Below are positions 52,283 through 62,138 of a DNA stretch of 64,000 nt, one piece after another. This DNA comes from Parvibaculum sp. GTDB taxonomy: Bacteria; Pseudomonadota; Alphaproteobacteria; Parvibaculales; Parvibaculaceae. Position 1 is the first letter of the stretch, and the number at the start of each line of letters is the position of its first letter. The notes beneath the pieces were generated by a model. It ran no database searches and was not told where the DNA came from. It worked only from the letters and a program-made list of their open reading frames with translations. The position numbers and the translations under genes were made by a program. The stretch is from assembly GCA_030649335.1 (NCBI GenBank), contig JAUSLL010000010.1, positions 1-64,000 on the forward strand. The letters are read 5' to 3'.

Positions 52283-53115
52283 GGTTTCGACACTCCGCTC
52301 GGCTCAGGCCGCAAACTGGTCTTCAAGAAAGGCAAAATGAGACTCCAGATAAACCGAGTAGGTTTTACATCGTCATGCCCGCCAAGGCCAATGCGTATCG
52401 AAGCCAATGCAGGTCTGTCCAGTTGACGAAAGGTGCCGAACAACCGGTCCCATAACGACAGATTAAAGCCGAAATTCCGGTTCTGTGCATCAGGCTCAAC
52501 CGAGTGATGAACCCTGTGCATGTCGGGGGTAACAATAAAGCGCACCAGCAACCGATTTACCGTCGCGCCAAGCTGAAGATTTGCATGATTGAACATGGCG
52601 CTGGCATTGAGCAGAATTTCAAAACCGAGAACAGCAACCGGCGGTATGCCAAATGCGACGACCGCCGCAATTTTGACGATCATGCTTATAAAGATTTCAA
52701 GCGGATGGAACCGCAACGCCGTTGTAACGTCGAGAGCGGGGTCCGCGTGATGTACTTTATGCAGCCGCCAGAATAGCCCTATGCGATGAAAGGCGACGTG
52801 CTGGCCGTAGATCAGTAGATCGAGCCCCGCAAGGGATAGCAGCAAGGAGAGCCACAGCGGCACAGAATAGTAGTTGAAGAGACCCACGCCTGAATCCTGC
52901 GCCCAGATGGCGGTGCCAACGGCGGCCACGGGCAATGCGACCCGCAGCAACAGTGTGGCGGCAACCGTAAGCCCTAGATTTGTGCGCCAGCGCGCCAGAC
53001 GCGGCGGCAAGCGACACACGGGCCGGAAGTGTTCGCTCAACGCCATCAGGGTAAAGACCAAGGCGAAGGTGCCGAGGCGGATCCAAGGTTCTGCCCAAAT
53101 CAAGGCGGCGCTCAT
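52279..53115 (-). CDS. Sterol desaturase / fatty acid hydroxylase family membrane enzyme
   Basis: A 278-residue inner-membrane diiron enzyme. The histidine boxes are intact: HVAFH (about 107-111), HKVHH (about 119-123), a middle FNHANL and the last HRVHHS (about 199-204). Four or more hydrophobic helices surround them. The family hydroxylates or desaturates lipids such as fatty acids, sterols or hopanoid-type compounds with O2; the substrate cannot be told. It overlaps sixA by ATGA-type spacing (52279-52282) although the functions look unrelated. It diverges from a secreted protein gene. Confidence 0.88.
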   Translation of the reverse strand: MSAALIWAEPWIRLGTFALVFTLMALSEHFRPVCRLPPRLARWRTNLGLTVAATLLLRVALPVAAVGTAIWAQDSGVGLFNYYSVPLWLSLLLSLAGLDLLIYGQHVAFHRIGLFWRLHKVHHADPALDVTTALRFHPLEIFISMIVKIAAVVAFGIPPVAVLGFEILLNASAMFNHANLQLGATVNRLLVRFIVTPDMHRVHHSVEPDAQNRNFGFNLSLWDRLFGTFRQLDRPALASIRIGLGGHDDVKPTRFIWSLILPFLKTSLRPEPSGVSKP

Positions 53116-53283
53116 GGTCGATCCAGTTCAAAGACGGGTGGGGTGGGTGAGGCGGAGATCGGGCGAATGGGCAGTTTAGCAACGGGTGGCAACGCGTCAA
53201 ACAGGTCATTGACCGTCAACTGATATGCGGACCCTGCGGCAAACACGCAACATCATTCGGCGCGCGAATTCGGTTAGACTGGC

Positions 53284-54072
53284 ATGAGAAATTGCCCCGA
53301 TCAGGCCGGAGCGTCCCCTATGGCTATTTGCATGAGCCAGAAATTCACATCGCGTCGATTTGCACCTATGGCTGCGGCGATGCTTGCTATGGCGGGCGCT
53401 CTGCTCGCACCAGTTTGCGTATTTGCCGCTGAACCGCTCGGTGATGAAACCTTTGAAGGCGGTTTTTCTTGCCTGGCGCCTTCAGGCCCGAAGGATCTGG
53501 GGCCAATCATTTGCCAAAGCGTCATTAACCCGTCGCTATCGAGTTTCGATTTTTCGCTCTTTTGGCATGGTGGCGAGGCGGCAGGTACGCGGATTCTCGA
53601 CCGCATTGATATTCGCGCCAAGGGCGAAGTAAGTCCGTTTCAGAGCCTCTCGCCCGTTGAGTCCAACGTACCGGTCACCATTGCAAACAACGGGTTTGAG
53701 GTGATTGATCTCAATTTCGACGGCTTCCTCGACATGCGCGTCATCCGCTTTTTGCCCGCGGGGCCCAACACGCCTTATCAGAACTGGTTGTGGTCGCCGG
53801 AAGAGGCAAAGTTTATCGTCAATCCGGCGCTTGATGAAATCACCTCGCCGCAATTCGATGCCGATGCGCAGGAGATCACCAGCGACTGGCGCTCCAGTGC
53901 GTCGGAACATGGCAGCGATATCTATACTTATGACGGCGATACGCCTGTGCTGATCCATCGCGAAACCGACACGATGGGCGCTGGCGGTACATGTGCGCGC
54001 ACATTTTATGATCGCATTGAGGATGAATTGCGCAAGACTGGCGACGGGACCTGCGAAAATCAGGCTGAGTAG
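53284..54072 (+). CDS. Secreted protein with XAC2610-like domain
   Basis: A protein of up to 262 residues. A Sec signal peptide (FAPMAAAMLAMAGALLAPVCVFA) is most natural if translation begins at ATG 53332 (MSQKF); ATG 53284 and 53320 are also in frame and none has a strong Shine-Dalgarno. The mature part has the run VIDLNFDGFLDMRVIRFL, a calcium-binding-like DxNxDGxxD loop, followed by PNTPYQNWLW and a KFIVNPALDEIT segment. This is the pattern of XAC2610-type periplasmic proteins. The function is unknown. Four Cys suggest disulfides in the periplasm. Confidence 0.7.
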   Translation: MRNCPDQAGASPMAICMSQKFTSRRFAPMAAAMLAMAGALLAPVCVFAAEPLGDETFEGGFSCLAPSGPKDLGPIICQSVINPSLSSFDFSLFWHGGEAAGTRILDRIDIRAKGEVSPFQSLSPVESNVPVTIANNGFEVIDLNFDGFLDMRVIRFLPAGPNTPYQNWLWSPEEAKFIVNPALDEITSPQFDADAQEITSDWRSSASEHGSDIYTYDGDTPVLIHRETDTMGAGGTCARTFYDRIEDELRKTGDGTCENQAE

Positions 54073-54081
54073 TTCAATCGC

Positions 54082-54492
54082 TCAGAGCGACATGTGACGG
54101 GCGCGCGCGCCGCGTTCGATGGCGGCAGCCACAAGCTTGTCGAGGCCCAACGCATCACGCAACAATTGCAACAGACGCACTTCTTCCTGCCCGACGGTGA
54201 GGTCGGCTGAAGCGACTTCGACAGCTACCGCATAGCCCGTTTCACGCAGGTGCGGCGGCAACGCGTCGCTGACAAGACCGAAGACAGCATCAAGGCCGCC
54301 GTCCTCTTGCAGGATCGCGGCGCATTCCTTGGCAACAGAAATGAGCCTTGATGGTTCGAATTTTTTGAACGCAGGTAAGTGTTTGACGATGTCACCGATA
54401 GTGCGCAATTCGCTGTCGCTCATGGCGCTGTCCACAGCGCTCATGGTGACCATGACATAGATAAGGGCGGTTTCGGGCGCGATCGTTGACAT
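54082..54492 (-). CDS. TerB-like tellurite-resistance-type protein
   Basis: A 136-residue all-helical protein of the TerB/DjlA-like fold. TMSAVDSAMSDSELRTIGDI (about 17-36) matches the first metal-binding helix pair, and EVASADLTVGQEEVRLLQLL (about 92-111) is the second, each with the D...S/T...E pattern of TerB. In other proteins this domain serves as a sensing or scaffold module. No other ter genes are present, so tellurite resistance is not implied. It lies 44 bases downstream of the helicase gene and may be co-transcribed with it. Confidence 0.8.
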   Translation of the reverse strand: MSTIAPETALIYVMVTMSAVDSAMSDSELRTIGDIVKHLPAFKKFEPSRLISVAKECAAILQEDGGLDAVFGLVSDALPPHLRETGYAVAVEVASADLTVGQEEVRLLQLLRDALGLDKLVAAAIERGARARHMSL

Positions 54493-54536
54493 AGGAAGTC
54501 CTCGGGCAAAGGCAAGTAATCTGAAGGCGGCTGACC

Positions 54537-57500
54537 TTAGAGCTTGGGCGGCGGGGCGGCAAGGGCAGGTGCTACAGGGGTGCTCAGGAATTCCCGCGCG
54601 CCGACAATGGCTTCCGCAAGCCCCACGCGTTCGACCACGACGCCGGCCGGAAATGCCGACGTTAGCCGCGTCGGCAGGCGGGCATCGAGCATGACGAATA
54701 CTCCCTTGTCCGTCTGGCTGCGGATAAGGCGGCCAAAGGCCTGCTTCAGCCGCAACCGCGTCAGCATATCATCGTAGCGTGCACCGCCGAACTGTGCACG
54801 CCGCGCTTTGTGCAATATGTCTGGGCGCGGCCAGGGCGTGCGGTCAAAGACAATCATACGCAGCGATGCGCCGGGCACATCGACCCCGTCGCGCACTGCA
54901 TCGGTGCCGAGGAGGCATGCGTTTTGCTCGGCGCGGAAAATATCAACGAGCGTGCTCGTATCAAGCGCATCGACGTGTTGTGCGTAGAGCGACAAGCCCG
55001 CTTGCTCCAACGGGCCGATGATGCGTTCATGCACAGCGCGCAAACGATGGATCGCTGTGAATAGTCCGAGCGCACCGCCGCCTGCGGCCAAAAACAATTC
55101 GCGCGTGGCGCTGGCGATCTGTTGCACGTCTCCGGCTTTAACGTCGCGCACCACGAAAATGCGCGCCTGCGCGGCATAGTCAAATGGCGAAAGCATGAAA
55201 GCGCGCCGGGCCGGTGTGGCGAGATGCACAACGCCGGTGCGGATTTCAGCCGACTGCCAGCTTTCGTCATCCGTTTCATCATCGGGCAAGCGATCGCGTA
55301 AAGTGGCCGAAGTGATGACGACACCATGCGCGGGCTCGAGAACACTTTGCGCGAAAGGTTCGCTCGGATCGCGCCAATGGCGGTGCATCCCGACGTCAAT
55401 GTCGCGGCCCGCGATGCGCTCGATGGCAAACCAATCGACGAAGATCTCCGGTGTTGGTCGCCCGACGGCATTTAGCATGGCGCGCCAAGAAGGGATCAGC
55501 AATTTTGCACGTCGCTCAAGCCCGCGGGCCGCGGCGTCCATGCGCGTACGCGTAGCGCTGTCGAGATCTTCCGATTGTTTGTCGAGTTTGTTGCGCAAAC
55601 CATCGGCGATGCGAAGCAGAGGTGTCGCGAGCTTTCCTAACATTTGATCAAACGCGCGTGCTGCCAGCTCAAGATCGTCGATTAACGGCACAACGTCGGC
55701 TTCGAGCGAAAAAGGTGTGTCAGCATTGTCGCTGCGTGCATGGACCTGTTGGCTCACAAGCGCCAGAAATGCCTCCGCCTCGCGCCGTGGTGTGCCTTCG
55801 TTGAGCCTTGCGCCCCAACCGGTCGACGGCAACGCTGCGGCGGCAGATACGGCGGCGGCCAGTGCTTCCTCGCTTGCCGTATCGCCGCTCACAAGATCGC
55901 CGATCCGGTCTTCAAGGCCCCGCCCGCGTCTTCCGCGTGCGCCTTCCGGCCCCCTGATCCAGCGTCGGAGTTCGGCTGTTTCAAGCGCCGAAAGATGCGT
56001 CGAGAAGGCACCGTCAGCGGCATCGAAAATGTGATGACCCTCGTCGAAGACAAAGCGCGAGCGTGCCTCGCGACCGCTTGGCTCTTCGTCTTCCGCATTG
56101 CCCGCCGCCTCGACAGGCACAGCATTGGCGCGTGGCGCTATGATGGCAACCGCCTGATCAAGCGCAGCTTGGCGCATGACGAGCGCGTGGTTGGCGACGA
56201 CAATGTCGGCGCGCCTTGCCTTGCGGATGGCTTTTTCGATGAAGCACTTTTTGAAATGTGCGCATGCCGTGTAGATACATTCGCCGCGCCGGTCGGTGAG
56301 TGCGCCACGCGGCTCGCTCGTCAGCCGTTGCGTGAGCCAGGCAGGAAAATCGCCGCCGACCATGTCGCCGTCGCGGCTGACACGCGCCCAGCGCGCCACA
56401 AGGCCGATGGTGACGGCATTGCCGGTCGTTGCCGCGCGGATGGCCATCTCCTCGAAGTTCAACAGGCAGAGATAATTCTCACGCCCTTTGCGGATGACCG
56501 CCTTCTCGCGCTTTTCATCGGGATCGGGGTAGAGGCGCGACAATTCCTGATCGAGCTGGCGCTGCAGGTTCTTGGTGTAGGTCGAGAGCCAGACCGTGCC
56601 TTTGTTGCGCTGCGCCCAGAGACTGGCGGGCGCGATATAGCCGAGCGTCTTGCCGATGCCGGTGCCGGCTTCCGCGATCACGATATTGGGCGCACCCGCC
56701 GCGTCGCGGGCGTTGAAGGCCCGCGCTGTGGCAGCGGCAAAATCGGATTGGCCCAAACGTTGTTCAGCGTCTGGCCCGACGAGTTCTGCAAGTCTTGCGC
56801 GGGCTTCCTCTTCGCTCACCGGCAGCGAGCCGGGTGCCGGGCGCGGCGCTTCGTCTTCCCATTCGAGCAAATCGTTCCATACATCAAAGCCGCGCCCGAT
56901 GGGTGGGCGTCCGTCGCGGGCAATGACATCGCCGAGGGCGGCCTTCACACTCGGGCCCCAAGCCCAGCCGCCCTCGGCCATACGATAGGCGATGCGTCCG
57001 GCGGCGCTGCGATCTGGGTAATGCGGCGAACGCAGAGTGGTCAGAAGGCGGTGCGTCGCTTCGCGCAGCATCAGCGCCTGCGCCTCCGGCGTGTGATCAA
57101 TGGCAAGATTCAATGCGCGCGCAAGCCCGTTGGGCGTCGGCAAGCAAGGGCTTGCCGGGTGCACAAAGGCAAAAAGTTCGAGGAGATCGAGCACCTGCGG
57201 GCCGATGGCAAAGGAAGTGGCGCGCGCGGCCTTACGTGCGTCAAGCCCGAGCGCAATCCGGCGCGCGGTGAAGCCCCCGTGGACGGTCAGCACCGAGCCG
57301 CGCGCCAGAAGGTCGAGCGCCGCATCGGCGGGCAATTCGTCAATTTCACCTTCGCTGCTCACCGCAATGGCGCCCCAGCCAATTGGCTCATCAAGGTGCG
57401 CGGGCACGAGAGCTGCCACATCAGGCAGCAGGGTGCTGGTCCCAGATATTACCTGTCCGGGAGCCTCGTCGGGCGAATCGTCATCGGAGTGGTTTGTCAT
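54537..57500 (-). CDS. DinG/XPD-type ATP-dependent DNA helicase
   Basis: A superfamily 2 helicase of about 987 residues, likely 5'-3' and acting in DNA repair or removal of R-loops and blocked forks. An N-terminal region of about 220 residues precedes the motor. Walker A is EAGTGIGKTLGYI, and the DEAH box appears as FDEGHH. Four cysteines between them (YLC, then ECIYTACAHFKKC) form the predicted iron-sulfur cluster of the XPD group. Late motifs include LGTDAVRDGVDVPG and the FGRLIRSQTDKG Q-x-x-GR equivalent. ATG 57500 is chosen for the acidic MTNHSDDDSPDE start; the longer frame to 57611 overlaps the kinase-like gene's region. The 591-residue opposite-strand frame is a shadow. Confidence 0.9.
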   Translation of the reverse strand: MTNHSDDDSPDEAPGQVISGTSTLLPDVAALVPAHLDEPIGWGAIAVSSEGEIDELPADAALDLLARGSVLTVHGGFTARRIALGLDARKAARATSFAIGPQVLDLLELFAFVHPASPCLPTPNGLARALNLAIDHTPEAQALMLREATHRLLTTLRSPHYPDRSAAGRIAYRMAEGGWAWGPSVKAALGDVIARDGRPPIGRGFDVWNDLLEWEDEAPRPAPGSLPVSEEEARARLAELVGPDAEQRLGQSDFAAATARAFNARDAAGAPNIVIAEAGTGIGKTLGYIAPASLWAQRNKGTVWLSTYTKNLQRQLDQELSRLYPDPDEKREKAVIRKGRENYLCLLNFEEMAIRAATTGNAVTIGLVARWARVSRDGDMVGGDFPAWLTQRLTSEPRGALTDRRGECIYTACAHFKKCFIEKAIRKARRADIVVANHALVMRQAALDQAVAIIAPRANAVPVEAAGNAEDEEPSGREARSRFVFDEGHHIFDAADGAFSTHLSALETAELRRWIRGPEGARGRRGRGLEDRIGDLVSGDTASEEALAAAVSAAAALPSTGWGARLNEGTPRREAEAFLALVSQQVHARSDNADTPFSLEADVVPLIDDLELAARAFDQMLGKLATPLLRIADGLRNKLDKQSEDLDSATRTRMDAAARGLERRAKLLIPSWRAMLNAVGRPTPEIFVDWFAIERIAGRDIDVGMHRHWRDPSEPFAQSVLEPAHGVVITSATLRDRLPDDETDDESWQSAEIRTGVVHLATPARRAFMLSPFDYAAQARIFVVRDVKAGDVQQIASATRELFLAAGGGALGLFTAIHRLRAVHERIIGPLEQAGLSLYAQHVDALDTSTLVDIFRAEQNACLLGTDAVRDGVDVPGASLRMIVFDRTPWPRPDILHKARRAQFGGARYDDMLTRLRLKQAFGRLIRSQTDKGVFVMLDARLPTRLTSAFPAGVVVERVGLAEAIVGAREFLSTPVAPALAAPPPKL

Positions 57501-57550
57501 CGCCGCGTAGTATAGCGGGGCGAGCGCGAAAATCTGCCTTTGCTGGCGGC

Positions 57551-59428
57551 TTAGGGCTGGTCGGGCAGGCTCATGTTGAGGCCCGGATAGGTGCGGGCGA
57601 GTTGGCCCCATGTTTCTGTAATGCGCTGTCGCAGGCGTTGTACTTCGTCGGCGCGCGCTTCAACCGCAACAAGTTCGATACTGCGGGCAGCCTCGGCAAT
57701 GGCGACAAGGCCGATGGCATCTGCGGCGGCCTGAAGCGTGCGGGCCTGATCAGCGAGGTTTTCGTGATCACCCTCGTTTCCAGCCTTCGCGATGCCTTCA
57801 TAGAGCGAAAGGATATTTGTCAAAGCGTCGACCATGCGGTCGCTGGCGTCGTCCGGCCCCATATCGCGTTCGAGTTCATAGAGATAGTCATGGTCGATGA
57901 GGCGGCTTGTGGTGCGCTGCAGGGTAGCGTGTGGTCCGCTTGCGGCTTTGTCGGCGGCGCGTGATAACGGTCGGGTCACGGGCATTTCGACAGGCAACAG
58001 GAACCAAAACGTGCTGCCTTGGCCTGAGGCACTGTCCACTTCGATCTCTCCACCCATCAGACGCACGAGACGGTCTGCGACGGCAAGACCGAGCCCCATG
58101 CCTCCGCTGCCGCTTGTCTGACTTCCCGCGCCACCTTTGGCAAAGCCGTCAAACAGACGTGTGCGGGCATCCGTCGTGAGGCCGATGCCGGTATCAATGA
58201 CGGAAAAGCGCATGGTCGGCACATCATGCTCGTCGGCGACCATCTGCACGCGAAATATGACGCCACCGGTTTCTGTGAACTTGATACCGTTGGAAATGAG
58301 ATTAACCAGCACCTGACGCAGGCGGTCGCTGTCGGCCACCATGCTGGAGACAGTGCCCGGCGCCACGTCGAGTTCGAGCGAGAGGCGGCGGCTCGCTGCC
58401 AGAGGGCGCATTTCGCGCACAATGCTTTTGGCAAGATCAATAGGATCAAAACGCTCAGGTCGCAATTCCAGCGTCTGCGCTTCCATCTGCGAGAAGTCGA
58501 TCATATCGCCGAACAGGCGGCTGAGCTTCTTGCTCGAAAAACTCATCGCGTCAGCAAGATTGCGCTGAATGTCGGACAGAGGTTCGTCGTGAAGCTGGCG
58601 CGCCATCTGTGCGAGATTTTCAAGCGGTGCGCTGACTTCGCGGCCCAGAATGTCGAGGAACTCGCCTTTCGCGCGATTGGCGGCCTTGGCGCGATGTTCA
58701 GCCATTTCGGCGTCCGCGCGTTTTTGCTCGGTGGCGGCGTGCGCGCGCGCCATGCGTTCGACGAGATCGGCGTTTTCATAACGTAAGTGGAAGGCCTCGC
58801 GGTAAGCACGGCCGATCCGTCGTGTCCAGCCGACGAGCGTCAGCAGGAACAAGAGGCCGAGGGCCACAGTCGCCAGGTTCAGCGGGTCGGGGTCGAGCAG
58901 CATTAGCACGACCGTCGGCGTGACGGCCGTAGCGACATAAGTGACAATGGCGGGCGGGAAGGTGGCGCGTGTGATAACGGTGGCAACGCTCAGCGATGCG
59001 AGCACCAGCGCATAGAACACGTGCTGCGGAAAGCTCGCGCCAGGTAGCCACAGCAATCCGCCGACGCCCCATGTCAGGCCGCTGAGAAAAGTACCGACGG
59101 TGTAGCGTTTAGCCCATTGAAGCGCATTGGGTACAGCATCAGGATCCGCGTTGAATCCCGCACGCACGTAATTGAAATAAAACTGCGCTGTCAGTTGGAG
59201 GGCAAAGACAACGGCACCCGCCCAGATGGGTGCTGTCTGCCAGAATACGAGCGTAACCACGATGATGCCGGCAAATAATGACAGGTTGCTCGACTTGCCG
59301 AGGTCGATCAGCAACCGCACTTCTTCCGCCGTCACACGTGTCGCAATATTGGGCTTGCGGCGCACCGGTCCGAAGCCGGTATTTTCGCCGGCTTCTGGAG
59401 TAATCGGTGACTGCGTAGGTTCGGACAT
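57551..59428 (-). CDS. Histidine-kinase-like protein with both phospho-acceptor His replaced by Arg
   Basis: A 625-residue inner-membrane protein. Six or so helices (about 50-200) are followed by a coiled coil, a HisKA-like domain (about 252-318), a complete HATPase (N box NLISNGIKF, G boxes DTGIGL and GGMGLGLAVADRL, about 370-478) and an Hpt-like helical domain (about 510-615). In the H box the usual SHE reads GRE: residue 263 is Arg (CGC, 58642-58640). In the Hpt-like motif ARTLQAAADAIG residue 563 is also Arg (CGC). So it can probably bind ATP but not autophosphorylate in the standard way. It may be a scaffold or pseudokinase. The Hpt assignment is inference. Confidence 0.85.
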   Translation of the reverse strand: MSEPTQSPITPEAGENTGFGPVRRKPNIATRVTAEEVRLLIDLGKSSNLSLFAGIIVVTLVFWQTAPIWAGAVVFALQLTAQFYFNYVRAGFNADPDAVPNALQWAKRYTVGTFLSGLTWGVGGLLWLPGASFPQHVFYALVLASLSVATVITRATFPPAIVTYVATAVTPTVVLMLLDPDPLNLATVALGLLFLLTLVGWTRRIGRAYREAFHLRYENADLVERMARAHAATEQKRADAEMAEHRAKAANRAKGEFLDILGREVSAPLENLAQMARQLHDEPLSDIQRNLADAMSFSSKKLSRLFGDMIDFSQMEAQTLELRPERFDPIDLAKSIVREMRPLAASRRLSLELDVAPGTVSSMVADSDRLRQVLVNLISNGIKFTETGGVIFRVQMVADEHDVPTMRFSVIDTGIGLTTDARTRLFDGFAKGGAGSQTSGSGGMGLGLAVADRLVRLMGGEIEVDSASGQGSTFWFLLPVEMPVTRPLSRAADKAASGPHATLQRTTSRLIDHDYLYELERDMGPDDASDRMVDALTNILSLYEGIAKAGNEGDHENLADQARTLQAAADAIGLVAIAEAARSIELVAVEARADEVQRLRQRITETWGQLARTYPGLNMSLPDQP

Positions 59429-59530
59429 AAAGGGTCTTTTTGTCGTGATGGGTGGATCAGGTATCCACTAGGCGCGAAGGAACGCTGCACAGGCACCAAA
59501 CTTGGTATCTGTGCCGCGTTGACTGTATTC

Positions 59531-59587
59531 AGACCCAAGCTTAGGGTCCGGTCTCTTTACAAATCATAAATCAATTGACCTGGGTCT
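59531..59587 (+). promoter_or_regulatory. Possible ribosome-site-sequestering leader of lysS
   Basis: AGACCCA (59531-59537) is complementary to TGGGTCT (59581-59587), which ends 4 bases before ATG 59592 and covers the ribosome-binding region. The first arm is also in a near-palindrome GACCCAAGCTTAGGGTC (59532-59548). The two pairings exclude each other. Weak evidence. Confidence 0.3.
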
Positions 59588-59591
59588 AATT

Positions 59592-61214
59592 ATGTCGTCC
59601 GAGCGCCTGAACTCCAATGAATCCGCCCTTTTCGATGCGGCCAAGGTCTCCAAAGCTTGGACGTTCGAAGAAGCGCGAAAATTGGTGGACCGGCTCGAAA
59701 AAGAGGGCAATCCAGACCGCGAAATCCTGTTCGAGACGGGTTATGGGCCATCAGGCCTCCCCCACATCGGTACCTTCGGCGAGGTTGCCCGCACGACCAT
59801 GGTTCGCCGCGCCTTTCAGGTGCTGGCACCGGGTGTCAAAACGCGCCTCCTTTGCTTCTCCGACGATATGGACGGTTTGCGCAAAGTCCCGACCAACGTC
59901 CCCAATCAGGAGATGCTGGCGGGTTACATCAACATGCCTTTGACCAAAGTGCCTGACCCCTTCGGCACGCACCCGAGCTTTGGTGCCCACAATAACGCCA
60001 AGCTGCGTTCGTTTCTCGACAGCTTTGGCTTTGAGTACGAATTCGCCTCGTCAACCGATTACTACACATCAGGTCGTTTCGACGCGACCCTGCTCAAGGT
60101 GCTCGAAAAATTCGACGACATTATGAAGATCATGCTGCCGTCATTGCGTGAAGAACGCCAGCAAACCTACAGCCCCATTTTGCCGGTCAGCCCGCGCACA
60201 GGCCATGTGCTGCTCGTGCCGCTGATCGCACGCAATGTCGAAAAGGGCACGGTCACCTACGCCGAACCCGACACGGGCGAGCAAGTCGAAGTGCCCGTCA
60301 CCGGCGGTCATTGCAAGCTGCAATGGAAGGCAGACTGGGCCATGCGCTGGGCGGCGCTCAAGGTCGATTATGAAATGGCGGGCAAAGATCTGATCGACAG
60401 CATCAAGCTCGCGTCAAAAATCTGCCGCGTGCTAGGCGTCAATCCGCCGGAAGGTTTCAACTACGAATTGTTTCTCGACCACGAGGGCAAGAAGATTTCG
60501 AAGTCGAAGGGCAACGGCCTTTCGATTGAGGACTGGCTGCGCTATGCGAGCCCGGAAAGCCTGCAACTCTTCATGTATCAGGCCCCGCGCACCGGCAAGC
60601 GTTTGCATTTCGATGTGATCCCGAAAAACGTCGACGAATATCTGGCCTTCCTGACGGCATATCCCAAGCAGGAGATGAAGGAACAGCTCGGCAATCCGGT
60701 TTGGCACATTCACGGTGGCACACCGCCCACGACCGATCTGCCGATCAGCTTTGCCCTGCTGCTCAATCTCGCAAGCGCCTGTCAGGCCGAGGACAAGTCC
60801 GTGCTCTGGGGTTTCATCAAGCGTTATGCGCCGGATGCGACACCTGAAAACTTGCCCAAGCTCGATCTGATGGTCGGTTACGCGGTCAATTATTTCCATG
60901 ATTTCGTGAAGCCCGCCAAAACCTATCGCGCGGCAAACGACGCGGAGGCGACGGCGCTCGCCGATCTTGCAAGCAAGCTTGAAGTGCTCGGTCACGAGCC
61001 GATGACAGCCGAAGAATTGCAGACGCTCGTTTATGACATCGGCAAGGCGCATGGCTTTGAAAACCTGCGCGACTGGTTCCGGGCGCTTTACGAGGTTCTG
61101 CTCGGCGAAGCGCAAGGTCCGCGTTTTGGCTCCTTTATCGCCCTTTACGGGATCAAGGAAACCGCAAGCCTCATCCGCCGGGCGCTCAAGGGTGAAGACT
61201 TGTCTAAAGCGTAA
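59592..61214 (+). CDS. lysS: Lysyl-tRNA synthetase, class I
   Basis: A 540-residue class I lysyl-tRNA synthetase, the archaeal-type enzyme found in alphaproteobacteria and spirochaetes instead of class II LysRS. The HIGH-like motif is [12 protein letters not shown] (about 54-65) and the KMSKS motif is KKISKSKGN (about 295-303). The catalytic Rossmann domain is followed by an all-helical anticodon-binding domain (about 360-540) rich in Leu and Lys. Length is normal. A leader of about 60 bases with complementary AGACCCA/TGGGTCT segments precedes it. Confidence 0.95.
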   Translation: MSSERLNSNESALFDAAKVSKAWTFEEARKLVDRLEKEGNPDREILFETGYGPSGLPHIGTFGEVARTTMVRRAFQVLAPGVKTRLLCFSDDMDGLRKVPTNVPNQEMLAGYINMPLTKVPDPFGTHPSFGAHNNAKLRSFLDSFGFEYEFASSTDYYTSGRFDATLLKVLEKFDDIMKIMLPSLREERQQTYSPILPVSPRTGHVLLVPLIARNVEKGTVTYAEPDTGEQVEVPVTGGHCKLQWKADWAMRWAALKVDYEMAGKDLIDSIKLASKICRVLGVNPPEGFNYELFLDHEGKKISKSKGNGLSIEDWLRYASPESLQLFMYQAPRTGKRLHFDVIPKNVDEYLAFLTAYPKQEMKEQLGNPVWHIHGGTPPTTDLPISFALLLNLASACQAEDKSVLWGFIKRYAPDATPENLPKLDLMVGYAVNYFHDFVKPAKTYRAANDAEATALADLASKLEVLGHEPMTAEELQTLVYDIGKAHGFENLRDWFRALYEVLLGEAQGPRFGSFIALYGIKETASLIRRALKGEDLSKA

Positions 61215-61260
61215 CGAACCTGTGCTTGCGGGGCAGCGCTGTGCTCTGCAATCATGGCGC

Positions 61261-62127
61261 ATGTTTAAGGCATATCGCTTCGTTCAGTTTCTGTTATCGG
61301 CTTGTTGCGGTGCCATGTTGTGGTCGGCGGTTGCGGTTGCAGAGCCACCGCAACCCGATCCAGTCCTTGACCCCGCACGCGAAGCATTTGCCGCAGGTGA
61401 TTTTGCGAAAGCTGCCGACGAGGCGCGCAAAATCGACTCGGCGGTGGCCGCCGCCTTCGCGGCGCGTGCCGCCCTCGCGCAGGGCGACTTTGTGGTGTCG
61501 CCGTCTGACCGCCGGGCCGTCTTTATCGCGGCCGAAGAAGACGCGCGCCGTGCGCTGGCGCGCGATCCCGACAGCACGGAGGGGCATTTATGTCTGGCGC
61601 TCGCACTCGGATTTCTCGGGCGCATCGACGGCAGCATGACCGCGCATTTTGCGGGTTACGCCACGGAAGCCCGCACGCATATTGATCGCGCAATTGCGCT
61701 CGCTCCCGAAAGCGCCTGGGGCCACGCGCTCGACGGCGGATGGAACCTCGAAATCGTGCGCGACGGCGGCATGCTCGGTGAAACGATTTACGGGGCTTCC
61801 TTTGAAAAAGGTGTAGCCGCCTACCGCCGCTCCCTCAGGCTCGATCCCGCCAATGCCGCCATCGCCTATCAGTTCGCGCTGCAGCTGCTTGGCGCGGGCG
61901 GCGTCATCAACCGCGCCGAGGCCCTCGCTGTTCTCGTCCATGCTTTGCGGCAAGCGCCAACCGATGTCGTTGACACCTACGTCCATCGGCGCATCAAACG
62001 TCTGAAACTGACACTCGACATAGACGATGAGCGGGCATTGAAAGAGATATTGCGCGACGGATTGGGCATCGGGTCGGGAACGAGCGATGCCGCGCGGCAA
62101 AAACTATTGCCCGGTCGCGCACGCTAG
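61261..62127 (+). CDS. Secreted TPR-like protein of unknown function
   Basis: A 288-residue protein with a signal peptide (FKAYRFVQFLLSACCGAMLWSAVAVA, cleavage near 27) and a helical-repeat body. AREAFAAGDFAKAADEARKI, AEEDARRALARDPDSTEGHL and YRRSLRLDPANAAIAYQFAL carry the TPR-like A/L...D-P pattern. It is probably periplasmic and mediates protein contacts. The central HLCLALALGFLGRID and WGHALDGGWNLEIVRDGG stretch is not plain TPR. ATG 61261 is preceded by 46 bases after lysS; a longer frame overlapping lysS is a shadow. Confidence 0.75.
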   Translation: MFKAYRFVQFLLSACCGAMLWSAVAVAEPPQPDPVLDPAREAFAAGDFAKAADEARKIDSAVAAAFAARAALAQGDFVVSPSDRRAVFIAAEEDARRALARDPDSTEGHLCLALALGFLGRIDGSMTAHFAGYATEARTHIDRAIALAPESAWGHALDGGWNLEIVRDGGMLGETIYGASFEKGVAAYRRSLRLDPANAAIAYQFALQLLGAGGVINRAEALAVLVHALRQAPTDVVDTYVHRRIKRLKLTLDIDDERALKEILRDGLGIGSGTSDAARQKLLPGRAR

Positions 62128-62138
62128 TGCCGCAGGGC

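Noticed and set aside
54082-54492. Tellurite resistance operon
   Set aside because: Only a lone TerB-like domain is present. TerC, TerD and TerE genes are absent, so a resistance role is not supported.
55740-57515. 591-codon plus-strand open frame opposite the DinG-type helicase
   Set aside because: The minus strand carries all helicase motifs, and the plus-strand translation has low-complexity Arg/Ala/Cys content and no recognisable domain.
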